Below are positions 1 through 8,848 of a stretch of 42,287 bases of DNA, piece after piece (the stretch's first letter is position 1; every line of letters starts with the position of its first letter). Below the pieces are notes generated by a model. The model saw only the letters and a list, made by a program, of their open reading frames with translations, ran no database searches and had not been told where the DNA came from. The position numbers were made by a program, and so were the translations under genes. This DNA comes from Alphaproteobacteria bacterium (GTDB taxonomy: Bacteria; Pseudomonadota; Alphaproteobacteria; Rhizobiales; Hyphomicrobiaceae). The DNA is taken from contig JAGVSR010000156.1 of the NCBI GenBank assembly GCA_019137195.1, positions 1-42,287 on the forward strand. The letters run 5' to 3'.

Positions 1-707
1 TGGCACTCGGCAAGTTCGGCGCGCGCGCGGAGTACAAGGAAGCGTCGACCTTCTGGCTCAAGCGTGAAGGCGCATCGGGTAATCTAAGGCTGCCGCGCGA
101 CCCGCGTCCGTTCCCGGTGCCGCGCATCTGCGTCTCGCGCGACAAGAAGCCAATCACGACCGATGTGCTGCACCTAACAAATTTGCAGCTGCCGACAGCG
201 ATCGCGGAGGAACTCGCGCAAGGCTACCACGATGCGGCAGGGCGCGGCATAAAGCAGGCGATATATCACTGGCCAGCGCTCGACCTCGTCATGCGGGCGC
301 AGAGCCCGGCCGCGCGTAGCGCCATTCACGAGGGGGCGGTCCAGGTAGTGGTGTGGGGCGAGTCGGTGACCGCAGACGTGCTCGTCATCGAAACACCCCA
401 CCTCCTCAGCCACAAGCCGGATCGCCTACCATCCTTCACTGCACGCACCTGTGTGGTGAAGGCAGGCCCCGACCCGCGCCTCGAGATTGAAGGTGTCTGG
501 CTCGATCAGCTGCCGGCAGTGCGCGCAAACTTGGAAACGCTGTTTCAATGCCCCGTGACGATCGTGCCGGCAACACCAGCCGCGCGTCGCGACTTGACAG
601 CGGCCGGTGTCACCATTGCGAGCGTGGACTGGCCGGTGGATTTGAGCAGGGCCGATTGGCACCAGCTCGCGGGTGCGGTAAGCGCCGCGACTGCGACGGC
701 GCCATAG
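1..707 (+). CDS. Glycosyltransferase C-terminal part (5' truncated by window edge)
   Basis: The reading frame is open from the first bases (codons in phase with position 3) to a TAG at 705-707, so the gene begins outside the window. The visible ~234 residues align end to end with the C-terminus of the next gene (848-2791), including the stretch starting ICVSRDK and the segment YHWPALDLV / AIHEG..QVVVWGE. I recognise no catalytic motif here. By analogy with its neighbour, the missing N-terminus should carry a GT-A family 2 domain. An internal GTG at 117 could be miscalled as the start of a 196-residue protein, but homology continues upstream of it. Positions 87-146 are identical over 60 bp to 2204-2263, which points to tandem duplication or gene conversion. 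The likely role is sugar transfer in surface polysaccharide assembly. Confidence 0.8.
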   Translation, partial: ALGKFGARAEYKEASTFWLKREGASGNLRLPRDPRPFPVPRICVSRDKKPITTDVLHLTNLQLPTAIAEELAQGYHDAAGRGIKQAIYHWPALDLVMRAQSPAARSAIHEGAVQVVVWGESVTADVLVIETPHLLSHKPDRLPSFTARTCVVKAGPDPRLEIEGVWLDQLPAVRANLETLFQCPVTIVPATPAARRDLTAAGVTIASVDWPVDLSRADWHQLAGAVSAATATAP

Positions 708-847
708 GCCGTGTGCCTTTGAGCCGCCGCCTTGCGACCGCTCTCCGATCAAGGTACTAGATCCGCGACGGTGCCGGATGTCCGGGGCGGCGCTGGGTAG
801 CGGCGCGAGATATTGCCCCAAACCCTGGCAAACCGAATCTGAGCCGC

Positions 848-2791
848 GTGATGATTAGAGATTGGAAGCGAGACGCGGTCAGTCGGGCCAAGGCCGGGCT
901 CAAGCACGTCGTCCTCAATGGCGTTCCGGGCGTCTGGCCAAGGCGGCATTCCGGCCTTCCCTACTCCATCGGCGAACTTGAGGAGGCGGTCAACCAGAGC
1001 CTCAGCGGCGAGGCTGAGCCTTACCTCAAGGAGATCACCGCCTGTCCTAGGGCGCGAAAGATCGAGCGCATCAATGCAGCCTGGTCGCTGGCCCGCCACT
1101 ACGCCGCCAACGACAACGTAGAAGCGGCGCTCGCCGAGCTCGACTTCATGCGCGCGAACAAGCTGATGTTGAACATCTTGTCCTCGTTGATCGGCACGTG
1201 GGCGCCGGTTCTCGAGGCCGCCTTGCTGTCGCAAGAAGGCCGGCTCGACGAGGCCGAAAGCCTCATCGAGCGGGAGAGAGCAAAGAGGCCGCGGATCGAG
1301 TACGACTTCCTGTCGAGCAACATTATTCTTGCCAGGCACGGAGCCGGGGCCGAGCCGGACGCGGCGCGGCTCGCCGTTCTCAACAGGCATCTCGCACAGG
1401 GAGGGTTCGCGTCGCTGAAGCTGGTCGACGAGGCACAGCCGCTCTCGATCGGCAACGTGACGGCGCCCTGCGAGTCCGCAGCCGACTCCGCGAGCGGACC
1501 CAAGGTCTCCGTGATCTTTCCAGTCTACAACGGCGCCGACACCATCGGCTTCGCCATCCGGTCGATGCTCGAGCAGTCGTGGCGCAACATCGAGGTCATA
1601 GCCGTCGATGATGCCAGCACAGACGATACGGTCCGTGTGATCCAGTCGCTGGCGGCCCGTGACCAGCGCCTGCGCCTCGTCCGGCACGAAACCAATGCCG
1701 GAGTGTATGCGGCCCAGAACACGGGTTTCTCTGCCGCGACCGGCGATCTCATTCAGGTGCATGGCGCAGACGACTGGTCCCATTCCGAGCGTCTCGCGCT
1801 CCAGGTGCGCGACCTCGTCAAGCGCAACGCATCGTCGAACCTCTCGTCTGGCGTGCGCATCACGCACGACTTTCGCTACGAGACGAAGCCGCAGAGCGGC
1901 GGCCAGATCGTGACCAACCTGAGCTCGCTGCTGTTGCGGCGATCGGTCATGGAGGCGCTCGGTGGCTGGGATCGTGTCAGGTTCGCCGCCGATGCCGAGC
2001 TCAAGAGCCGGCTTGAGCTACTTTACGAAGAGGAGCCCGCCCGGCTCCACCCGCGGCTGCCGCTGGCGCTCATTCAGACCGACCCCAACACGCTCACCAA
2101 GCAGGGACCCAGCAGCCTGGCGCTCGGCAAGTTCGGAGCGCGCGCGGAATACAAGGCTGCCTCGGCCTATTGGCGCAGCCTCGAGGGCAAGCACGGCAAT
2201 CTCAGGCTGCCGCGCGACCCGCGTCCGTTCCCGGTGCCGCGCATCTGCGTCTCGCGCGACAAGTCGCCGATCGAGATCGAGGTGGTTCACCTCACCAACT
2301 TCCAGCTGCCGCCTGGTGTTGCGGAGGATCTCGTCCATGGCTGGCGGCGGGCTGCTGAACAGGGAGTGAAGCAGGGTGTCTATCACTGGCCGACGTTGAG
2401 CCTCGTCGCGGCGGAGCAGAGTCCGATCATCCGCAAGGCCATTCATGAAGGCATCGTGCAAGTCGTAGTCTGGGGCGAGACCGTAAACGCCGACGTCGTG
2501 GTACTGGAGACGCCTCACCTGGTTTGTCGCATTCCGGACCGCGTCCCCTCCATCAAGGCTCGCAAATGCCTGGTCAAAGCCGGTCCGGATCGACAGGTCG
2601 GAGTCCAGGGCGATTGGCTCGAGAGCGTCGGAGGCGCGTGCGCCAACCTAGCGCCGCTCCTCGGCTGCCCCGTGCTCGCCTTGCCGACGTCTTCGGATGC
2701 TCGCCTGCGGTTGGCTGCGGCCAACATCCCCGTCACCGAGCAGGACTGGGAAACGGCGTCGCTGGCCCGCGGGTGGAGCAGTCCCGTGTAG
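848..2791 (+). CDS. Family 2 glycosyltransferase with helical N-terminus and novel C-terminal domain
   Basis: This 647-residue protein appears to have three parts. Residues ~1-215 are alpha-helical and TPR-like in character. Residues ~219-400 are a GT-A/GT2 domain: it starts KVSVIFPVYNG, has the VDDASTDD nucleotide-binding motif, and has a DXD-like GADDW around residues 306-310. Residues ~463-647 form a domain shared with the preceding gene that I cannot assign to a family. A GTG at 848 is followed directly by an ATG at 851, so either can be the start; no strong Shine-Dalgarno is visible. It probably transfers a nucleotide-activated sugar at the inner face of the cytoplasmic membrane. The location beside nucleotide-sugar genes supports a role in O-antigen or capsule assembly. 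Donor and acceptor cannot be predicted from sequence. Confidence 0.85.
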   Translation: MMIRDWKRDAVSRAKAGLKHVVLNGVPGVWPRRHSGLPYSIGELEEAVNQSLSGEAEPYLKEITACPRARKIERINAAWSLARHYAANDNVEAALAELDFMRANKLMLNILSSLIGTWAPVLEAALLSQEGRLDEAESLIERERAKRPRIEYDFLSSNIILARHGAGAEPDAARLAVLNRHLAQGGFASLKLVDEAQPLSIGNVTAPCESAADSASGPKVSVIFPVYNGADTIGFAIRSMLEQSWRNIEVIAVDDASTDDTVRVIQSLAARDQRLRLVRHETNAGVYAAQNTGFSAATGDLIQVHGADDWSHSERLALQVRDLVKRNASSNLSSGVRITHDFRYETKPQSGGQIVTNLSSLLLRRSVMEALGGWDRVRFAADAELKSRLELLYEEEPARLHPRLPLALIQTDPNTLTKQGPSSLALGKFGARAEYKAASAYWRSLEGKHGNLRLPRDPRPFPVPRICVSRDKSPIEIEVVHLTNFQLPPGVAEDLVHGWRRAAEQGVKQGVYHWPTLSLVAAEQSPIIRKAIHEGIVQVVVWGETVNADVVVLETPHLVCRIPDRVPSIKARKCLVKAGPDRQVGVQGDWLESVGGACANLAPLLGCPVLALPTSSDARLRLAAANIPVTEQDWETASLARGWSSPV

Positions 2792-2962
2792 ACCGGCACG
2801 TCCCTGCCTCGGCCGTGAGCCCGCTGCGGGGCTAAATCCTCCGACGAGCAGCCACGCCCGCCCATCGGGCGTCGCGCCGCCAACCGGTGGGCCAGTCGGC
2901 ATGGGGCCGGGGCCGCCGAAGACCGGGCGTGCCACGGCCGGGGTCTCGGCCGGAAGACGACG

Positions 2963-4132
2963 TCACTCGTCGGGCAGAGGATCGTACGTCCGGTTCGCGC
3001 CGTTCGTGGCGCCGGAATTGAGCTGATCCAAGATGGACAGCCGTCCAGTGAGGATGCGGTTGCCGAGAACGACAAAGCTATAGCGTTCACTCACCCGGCG
3101 CATGTCGTTGGCCGTGGCGCTGGCGAACGATAGTGCAAAACGCACGACGAACACGATCAGTATGGCCTGGTGCAGATCGATCGTGCTGGTCTGCGAGCGC
3201 GCGAAGAAAATCAGAATGAGGCCCGAGAAGACCAGTGTCGCCATCAAGGGCGTCGAGACGAGCGGCGTCGATATGATGCGGCCAATGCTCCAGCCCTTGG
3301 TGCTCGAGTAGAACCGGCTCGTAAGACCGGCTCCCTCGAGCAGGGTCATGAGCTGGTTCTGTTGCTCATTCTCGATCCGAGACCAGAACGCGGGATCCTC
3401 GATGTCGGCTGTGCCGGAACGCATCTTCTGAACACGCTGGCGGACCGTTTCGGTGGCCTTCTGTTGCACGGTAAGCCGTGCGCGATGCTGCCGGTGGCCG
3501 GCCAGCACCGTGGCCAGCGACGTCAGGCCGAAGATTACGAGCACGAGCAAGAAGGCCAGGGGGTCGAGCCTGAGCAACAGAAGCAAGGTCACCGAAAGCG
3601 AGACGAAGTTCATCGTTCCGTCGATGACGTGCGAGGTTGCGGCCTTGATTGCCAGCAAGAGCTGGCGCTCGATGCGCTGGGAGTATTGGAGGTAAGTTGG
3701 CGGAAAGTCTTTCGGCTGGGTAATTCGTTGGCTCACCTCTGCCCTGAAGCGAGCGAACAGGGCGGTCTGGTGATCCTTGATGACTTGATCCGTCAGTTGG
3801 TTGAGAGCCTGACGCTTCCACAGGCCCAGCACGATCGAGAGCAGGAACGTCCCTGCAACGGTTGCGATCAAAGCCAGGATGACGACCTTTTCCGGCAAGG
3901 AGGCCAAATCATGCCTCGCCAGCAGGTCCAGGCGGTGCTGTCGAGAAACGACGAGATTGATCGACAGCAGGGCCACGATGAAGCCGGCCATGTTGGAGAG
4001 ACGGGCGAGGATGCCGGCGACGATGAGCACCGTCACTTGCCGCGGAGACTGGTGCCAGGCCTCCGAGAAGCACCAGCCCAGAATGCCAGCGAAGCGCCGT
4101 GCGCGGACCCCGCTCAATTGCATGCCGAACAT
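2963..4132 (-). CDS. ABC-exporter-type six-helix membrane domain protein without ATPase
   Basis: A 389-residue integral membrane protein. Hydrophobic segments at roughly 33-61, 82-104, 168-188, 190-212, 290-312 and 320-342 are spaced like the transmembrane domain of a type IV ABC exporter, with long soluble loops between helices 2-3 and 4-5. No Walker A, signature or Walker B motif exists in it, and no nucleotide-binding-domain gene lies nearby. It runs opposite to the flanking polysaccharide genes. It may partner with an ATPase encoded elsewhere, or have become a non-transporting membrane protein. M1 (4130-4132) and M4 are both possible starts. The family call is an inference from topology and weak ABC-TMD resemblance, not from a diagnostic motif. 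Confidence 0.6.
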   Translation of the reverse strand: MFGMQLSGVRARRFAGILGWCFSEAWHQSPRQVTVLIVAGILARLSNMAGFIVALLSINLVVSRQHRLDLLARHDLASLPEKVVILALIATVAGTFLLSIVLGLWKRQALNQLTDQVIKDHQTALFARFRAEVSQRITQPKDFPPTYLQYSQRIERQLLLAIKAATSHVIDGTMNFVSLSVTLLLLLRLDPLAFLLVLVIFGLTSLATVLAGHRQHRARLTVQQKATETVRQRVQKMRSGTADIEDPAFWSRIENEQQNQLMTLLEGAGLTSRFYSSTKGWSIGRIISTPLVSTPLMATLVFSGLILIFFARSQTSTIDLHQAILIVFVVRFALSFASATANDMRRVSERYSFVVLGNRILTGRLSILDQLNSGATNGANRTYDPLPDE

Positions 4133-4720
4133 CTCATTCCGATCGTCAAAGTCTCGTGCGAATGGGGCAAGGGTACCAGGGACGGCAGCCTCGATTTTCT
4201 AGCGCATGGCCGCTTGGTCAACCACACGCAATCGGCACGCCGCCTGGCATTTCCGATGGACGCATTGCTCATGGCAGGTGTGTGAGCTCAGTCGGACGGC
4301 GTGCGTTTCGCTCGCTGGCCCGAGCCGACATGGCCGAGCACAATGGGCCACCTGCTACGCCGTGACGCCGGGCATGTCCAGAGCGCTGTCGGCGGTCCCG
4401 AGCAGAGCCTGCTCTCGCGGGCTCGCGCCCCGCCCCGGCGCCGAGTGTAGCCACTGTCGTCCGCGGCACCTCGCCCCACGCTTCCGGGCCCGGCCTGCGC
4501 ACCGGCATGGTTCAGCCGGGCATAGCGAAGCCGTTCCGACCCGCCGTCGGGCGCCACACAGGTATGCTGTGCCGCGCGGCTCCGGGCGCACCGTGCCCGA
4601 TTGCAATGGGGTCTTGGAGTCGCTAGTGATACCCTGACGATTCCACGCTGTGTCATTACGGCAACACGCCGCCATCTCCTGGCGTACATTCCTGTGTCAT
4701 CCATCGGCAAGCAGAACGCA
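4133..4720. other. 588-bp intergenic region, divergent promoters expected
   Basis: This lies between the start of the minus-strand membrane protein and the start of the tviB-like gene. The open frames across it are Arg/Cys/His-rich and resemble no protein, so I treat it as non-coding. It must contain the promoters of both divergent units, but I find no convincing -35/-10 pair, JUMPstart/ops element or terminator. Confidence 0.5.
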
Positions 4721-6019
4721 ATGAGAAGCCTCGACAAAGAAACTATCGCTCTCATCGGCCTCGGGTACGTGGGCCTGCCGCTCGCCGTCGAGTTCGGCAA
4801 GCGGCGCCCGGTCGTCGGTTTCGACATCAAGCCGGATCGCGTGACGGAGCTCGCAGCCGGCCATGATCGCACGCTCGAGGTCGAGGACGACGAGCTCCAG
4901 AGCGCCAAGCACCTCTCCTATTCGAGCAATCCGGCCGATCTCTCGCGCTGCAAGGTGTTCATCGTCACGGTTCCGACCCCGATCGACGACGCCAACCGTC
5001 CAGACCTCGCCCCGCTCGTGTCCGCGTCGGAGATGATCGGCAAGGTCATGCCGAAGGGTTCGGTCGTGGTCTACGAGTCGACGGTCTATCCGGGGGCGAC
5101 CGAGGAGGTCTGCGTCCCGGCGCTCGAGCGCGCCTCGGGCCTGAGGTTCAACGAGGAGTTCTTCGTCGGCTACAGTCCCGAGCGCATCAATCCGGCCGAC
5201 AAGCAGCACCGCCTGCCGACCATCGTCAAAGTGACGAGCGGCTCGACACCTGACGTGGCCGAGGCGGTCGACCGGCTATACAAGGAGATCATCACGGCCG
5301 GAACCCACAAAGCGAGCAGTATCAAGGTTGCCGAAGCCTCGAAGGTCATCGAGAATACGCAGCGCGACCTCAATATCGCGCTCATGAACGAGCTGTCTGT
5401 CGTGTTTGCGAGGATCGGCATCGATACGTCCGACGTTCTGTCTGCAGCACTCACCAAGTGGAACTTTTTGAACTTCCGCCCGGGCCTCGTCGGCGGCCAC
5501 TGCATTGGCGTCGACCCCTACTACCTGACCCACAAGGCCGAGCAGCTCGGCTATCTGCCTCAGGTGATCCTGGCCGGACGGCGCATCAACGACAACATGG
5601 GCCGCTACGTCGCGCGCAACACCGTGAAGCGCATGCTGAAGCAGGGCATCGACGTTTCGCGCTCGCGCATCGGCGTGATGGGCATCACCTTCAAGGAGAA
5701 CTGTCCCGACATCCGCAACTCGAAGGTCGTCGACCTCGTCAAGGAGCTTATGGACCACGGTGCGACAGTGATCGTGACCGACCCCAAGGCCGATCCCGAG
5801 GAGGTCAAGCACGAGTACGGCCTCTCCATGGGCGAGATCACGAGCGCTGATCCAGTCGATACGCTGGTGGTGGCCGTCGGCCACAACGAGTATCGCGACA
5901 CGCCGCTCAAAACGCTGCGGGGCTTCGTCAAGGGCGACCAGCCGATTCTGGTCGACGTGAAAAGCCTCTACGACAGGCACGCCGCTGCCGCGCAGGGCTT
6001 CAGCGTCTTCAGGCTGTAG
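4721..6019 (+). CDS. tviB: UDP-N-acetylglucosamine 6-dehydrogenase (TviB/WbpO type)
   Basis: NAD-dependent four-electron oxidation of a UDP-N-acetylhexosamine to its uronic acid in the cytoplasm. The 432-residue protein has the Rossmann motif GLGYVG at 13-18, the substrate-binding NELSV region near 223-227, and the catalytic Cys261 in GGHCIGVDPYYL. The frame opens upstream at 4601, but homology begins at MRSLDKETIALIGLGYVG, so I place the start at the ATG at 4721. Sequence style is TviB/VipA/WbpO rather than P. aeruginosa WbpA. TviB uses UDP-GlcNAc and WbpO uses UDP-GalNAc; the wlbA-B-C genes downstream favour UDP-GlcNAc, giving UDP-GlcNAcA. It is the first gene of an operon, with 7 bp to the next gene. 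Confidence 0.92.
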   Translation: MRSLDKETIALIGLGYVGLPLAVEFGKRRPVVGFDIKPDRVTELAAGHDRTLEVEDDELQSAKHLSYSSNPADLSRCKVFIVTVPTPIDDANRPDLAPLVSASEMIGKVMPKGSVVVYESTVYPGATEEVCVPALERASGLRFNEEFFVGYSPERINPADKQHRLPTIVKVTSGSTPDVAEAVDRLYKEIITAGTHKASSIKVAEASKVIENTQRDLNIALMNELSVVFARIGIDTSDVLSAALTKWNFLNFRPGLVGGHCIGVDPYYLTHKAEQLGYLPQVILAGRRINDNMGRYVARNTVKRMLKQGIDVSRSRIGVMGITFKENCPDIRNSKVVDLVKELMDHGATVIVTDPKADPEEVKHEYGLSMGEITSADPVDTLVVAVGHNEYRDTPLKTLRGFVKGDQPILVDVKSLYDRHAAAAQGFSVFRL

Positions 6020-6026
6020 GGACGCC

Positions 6027-7082
6027 ATGACACGGGCTCCCGTCACCGGCCGCAAGGTCCGCTTCGCCCTCGTCGGCTGCGGACGCATCGCCGCGAACCA
6101 CTTCGGCGCCGTCAAGAGCCACACCGATCGCTGCGAGCTCACCGATATATGCGACGTCGATCCGGAGGCCCTTGCCCGGGCCGCCAAGGAGACCGGCGCC
6201 CGGCCCCACAGGTCGCTCGCCGACATGCTGGCAGCGACGAGTGCCGATTGCGTTATTCTGACCACCCCGTCGGGTCTTCACCCTCGACAGACCATCGAGG
6301 CCGCCAAGGCCGGCATCAACGTGATGACCGAGAAGCCGATGGCGACCCGGTTCTCCGACGGCCTCGCCATGGTCGACGCTTGCGACAAGGCCGGCGTCCG
6401 CCTGTTCGTCGTCAAGCAGAATCGGCGCAATGCCACGCTCCAGATGTTGAAGCAGGCGGTGGAGCAGAAGCGCTTCGGACGTATCTACTCGGTCGCCATC
6501 AACGTCTTCTGGACGCGGCCCCAGTCCTACTACGACAGCGCCAAGTGGCGTGGCACGTGGGAGTTCGACGGCGGCGCCTTCATGAACCAGGCCAGCCACT
6601 ACATCGACCTGCTCGACTGGCTCGTCGGCCCCATCGAGAGCGTGATGTGCTACACGGGAACCCTCGAGCGCGACATCGAGGTCGAGGACACCGGAGTTGC
6701 GGCACTGCGCTGGCGCAGCGGCGCCATGGGCACCCTCAACGTCACCATGCTGACGTACCCCAAGAACCTCGAGGGCAGCATTACCATCCTCGGCGAGAAG
6801 GGATCGGTGCGGATCGGCGGCGTCGCCGTCAACGAGATCCAGCACTGGGAGTTCGCCGACAAGCGGCCCGAGGACGAGGAGGTCTCGAAGGCCAGCTACC
6901 AGACGACCTCCGTCTACGGTTTTGGCCATCCACTCTACTACGACAACGTCATCAGGACGCTCACCGGCGAGGCCGAGCCCGAGACCGACGGCCGCGAGGG
7001 CTTGAAGTCGCTCGAGCTTCTGATCGCGCTCTATCTATCGGCACGGGACGGCAAGCGCGTCGGCCTGCCCCTGGAGTACTGA
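6027..7082 (+). CDS. wlbA: UDP-GlcNAcA 3-dehydrogenase, Gfo/Idh/MocA family (WlbA/WbpB type)
   Basis: This oxidises C3 of UDP-N-acetylglucosaminuronic acid to the 3-keto sugar, using tightly held NAD(H). The 351-residue protein shows the N-terminal dinucleotide fold ([10 protein letters not shown], 13-22) and the family-defining EKP motif at 102-104 in [10 protein letters not shown]. The C-terminal sheet domain includes [13 protein letters not shown], where the His of this motif is usually catalytic. It starts at the ATG at 6027, preceded by an AGGGA Shine-Dalgarno that overlaps the tviB stop region. Its neighbours are the dehydrogenase upstream, then the acetyltransferase and aminotransferase downstream, exactly the Wbp/Wlb set. 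The substrate assignment rests on this context as well as sequence. A generic sugar oxidoreductase is the fallback. Confidence 0.9.
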   Translation: MTRAPVTGRKVRFALVGCGRIAANHFGAVKSHTDRCELTDICDVDPEALARAAKETGARPHRSLADMLAATSADCVILTTPSGLHPRQTIEAAKAGINVMTEKPMATRFSDGLAMVDACDKAGVRLFVVKQNRRNATLQMLKQAVEQKRFGRIYSVAINVFWTRPQSYYDSAKWRGTWEFDGGAFMNQASHYIDLLDWLVGPIESVMCYTGTLERDIEVEDTGVAALRWRSGAMGTLNVTMLTYPKNLEGSITILGEKGSVRIGGVAVNEIQHWEFADKRPEDEEVSKASYQTTSVYGFGHPLYYDNVIRTLTGEAEPETDGREGLKSLELLIALYLSARDGKRVGLPLEY

Positions 7083-7086
7083 CCCC

Positions 7087-7662
7087 ATGCCGGTGACCGT
7101 TCATCCCTCGGCAATCGTCGACGGCGGCGCGACCATCGGCGAAGGCACATCGATCTGGCACTTCGTCCACGTCTGCGGTGGCGCTATCATCGGCAGTGGC
7201 TGTTCGCTCGGCCAGAACGTGTTCGTCGGCAACAAAGTCCGCATCGGCAACAACGTCAGAATCCAGAACAACGTCTCCGTCTACGACAATGTGACACTCG
7301 AGGACGACGTGTTCTGTGGGCCGAGCATGGTATTCACCAACGTCTACAACCCCCGCGCGCACGTCTCACGCAAGAGCGAGTACCGCGATACGGTGGTGAA
7401 GCGCGGGGCGACGCTCGGCGCCAACTCGACCATCGTTTGCGGCGTCACCATCGGCGAGTACGCCTTCGTCGGCGCCGGTGCCGTCGTCAACCGTGACGTC
7501 CCGCCCTACGCGCTCGTCGTTGGCGTGCCGGCCGGGCGGAAGGGCTGGGTGAGCGCTCACGGGGAGCGTCTTGCTCTTCCGGCCGAAGGCAGCGGCGAGG
7601 CGGTCTGTCCCGCGACGGGCCTCCGCTACGTGCTTGAAAACGGCATCTGCAGGCCGGCCTGA
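7087..7662 (+). CDS. wlbB: UDP-GlcNAc3NA 3-N-acetyltransferase, left-handed beta helix (WlbB/WbpD type)
   Basis: This acetylates the 3-amino group of UDP-2-acetamido-3-amino-3-deoxy-glucuronic acid from acetyl-CoA. The 191-residue protein is mostly hexapeptide repeats (for example [20 protein letters not shown]) that fold into a left-handed beta helix and trimerise. It ends with a short tail containing [13 protein letters not shown], a feature common in WbpD-like proteins. The ATG at 7087 lies just after the wlbA TGA, and a GGAG inside the wlbA stop region serves as its ribosome site, so translation is probably coupled. The product would be the diacetamido sugar when combined with the next gene. 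Confidence 0.9.
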   Translation: MPVTVHPSAIVDGGATIGEGTSIWHFVHVCGGAIIGSGCSLGQNVFVGNKVRIGNNVRIQNNVSVYDNVTLEDDVFCGPSMVFTNVYNPRAHVSRKSEYRDTVVKRGATLGANSTIVCGVTIGEYAFVGAGAVVNRDVPPYALVVGVPAGRKGWVSAHGERLALPAEGSGEAVCPATGLRYVLENGICRPA

Positions 7663-7698
7663 GGCACGGGACGCAGTCAGGAAAAGGCCCCACGATCC

Positions 7699-8844
7699 AT
7701 GCAATTCATCGATCTCAAGGTCCAGCAGGCGGCCATCAGGGCGGACCTCGATCGCCGTATGGCGCGCGTGCTGGAGCACGGGCAGTACATCATGGGGCCG
7801 GAGGTGGCAGAGCTCGAGGCGGCACTCGCCGCCTACGCCGGCGCGAAGCACTGCATCACCGTCGCGAGCGGCACCGAGGCGCTGCTCATCGCCCTGATGG
7901 CGCTCGGCGTCGGTCCCGGCGACGAGGTCGTGACGACGCCGTTCACCTTCGTCGCCACCGCCGAGATGATCGTGCTCGCGGGCGCCACGCCCGTATTCGT
8001 CGACGTCGACCCCACGACGGCCAATATCGATGCTCGCGCCATCGCAGCGCGGATCACAAAGAAGACCAAGGCCATCATTCCCGTCAGCCTCTACGGCCAG
8101 GTGGCGGATATGGACGAGATCAATTCCGTCGCCGCCCGCCACGACGGCATCGCCGTCATCGAGGACGCGGCACAGAGCTTCGGCGCCAACTACAAGGGCC
8201 GCAAGAGCTGCGGACTCTCGACCTTCGGCGCCACGAGCTTCTTCCCTTCGAAGCCGCTCGGCTGCTACGGCGACGGCGGCGCCCTGTTTACGAGCGACGA
8301 CGGTCTCGCCCAGGCGGCGCGCGAGATCCGCGTGCATGGCCAGAGCAGGCGCTACGTGCATACGCGGATCGGCGTCGGCGGACGCATGGATACGCTGCAG
8401 TGTGCGATCGTGCTGGCGAAGTGGCCGCGCTTCGGTTGGGAGACGGAGCGGCGCAGTGCGATCGGTGCGCACTATACGAACGACATTCTGACACGCATTC
8501 CCGGCGCGCGGCCGGTCGGGCCGGGCGAGGTTGGGACGAAGCTCGGCGGCGTGCGCACACTCTCACTCGCGCCCGATCGCAGTAGCGTCTACGCCCAGTA
8601 TACGGTCCTCGTGCCCGACCGCGAGGCGGTGCAGGCCAGGCTCGCGGAGAAGGGTATCCCGACGGCGGTCCACTACCCGGTGCCGCTCAACGAGCAGCCC
8701 GCCTACCGGCACCTCGCCCACACCGATGAGACGCCGGCCGCGAGCTGGCTTGCAAGGCACGTGATGAGCTTGCCGATGGGCCCGGATCTCTCGGATCAGG
8801 ACCGCGCAGCGGTCGTTGCCGCGCTGGCCGAAGCGGTCGCGTAG
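7699..8844 (+). CDS. wlbC: PLP-dependent UDP-3-keto-sugar aminotransferase (WlbC/WbpE type, DegT family)
   Basis: This transfers an amino group, usually from glutamate, to the 3-keto sugar made by WlbA; the resulting 2-oxoglutarate can regenerate NAD on WlbA. The 381-residue protein has a DegT/DnrJ/EryC1 fold: SGTEALLIAL (57-66) for cofactor phosphate binding, EDAAQSFGA with Asp156 facing the pyridine nitrogen, and the Schiff-base Lys185 in FFPSKPLGCYGDGG. It begins at the ATG at 7699, 36 bp after wlbB. It is the last gene of the operon: its TAG lies only 4 bp from the stop of a convergent glycosyltransferase, so there is no room for a separate terminator. Confidence 0.92.
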   Translation: MQFIDLKVQQAAIRADLDRRMARVLEHGQYIMGPEVAELEAALAAYAGAKHCITVASGTEALLIALMALGVGPGDEVVTTPFTFVATAEMIVLAGATPVFVDVDPTTANIDARAIAARITKKTKAIIPVSLYGQVADMDEINSVAARHDGIAVIEDAAQSFGANYKGRKSCGLSTFGATSFFPSKPLGCYGDGGALFTSDDGLAQAAREIRVHGQSRRYVHTRIGVGGRMDTLQCAIVLAKWPRFGWETERRSAIGAHYTNDILTRIPGARPVGPGEVGTKLGGVRTLSLAPDRSSVYAQYTVLVPDREAVQARLAEKGIPTAVHYPVPLNEQPAYRHLAHTDETPAASWLARHVMSLPMGPDLSDQDRAAVVAALAEAVA

Positions 8845-8848
8845 CGGG

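Noticed and set aside
4206..4637. 143-codon plus-strand frame in the gap before tviB
   Set aside because: Arg/His/Cys-rich composition, no ribosome site and no homology that I can see; probably non-coding.
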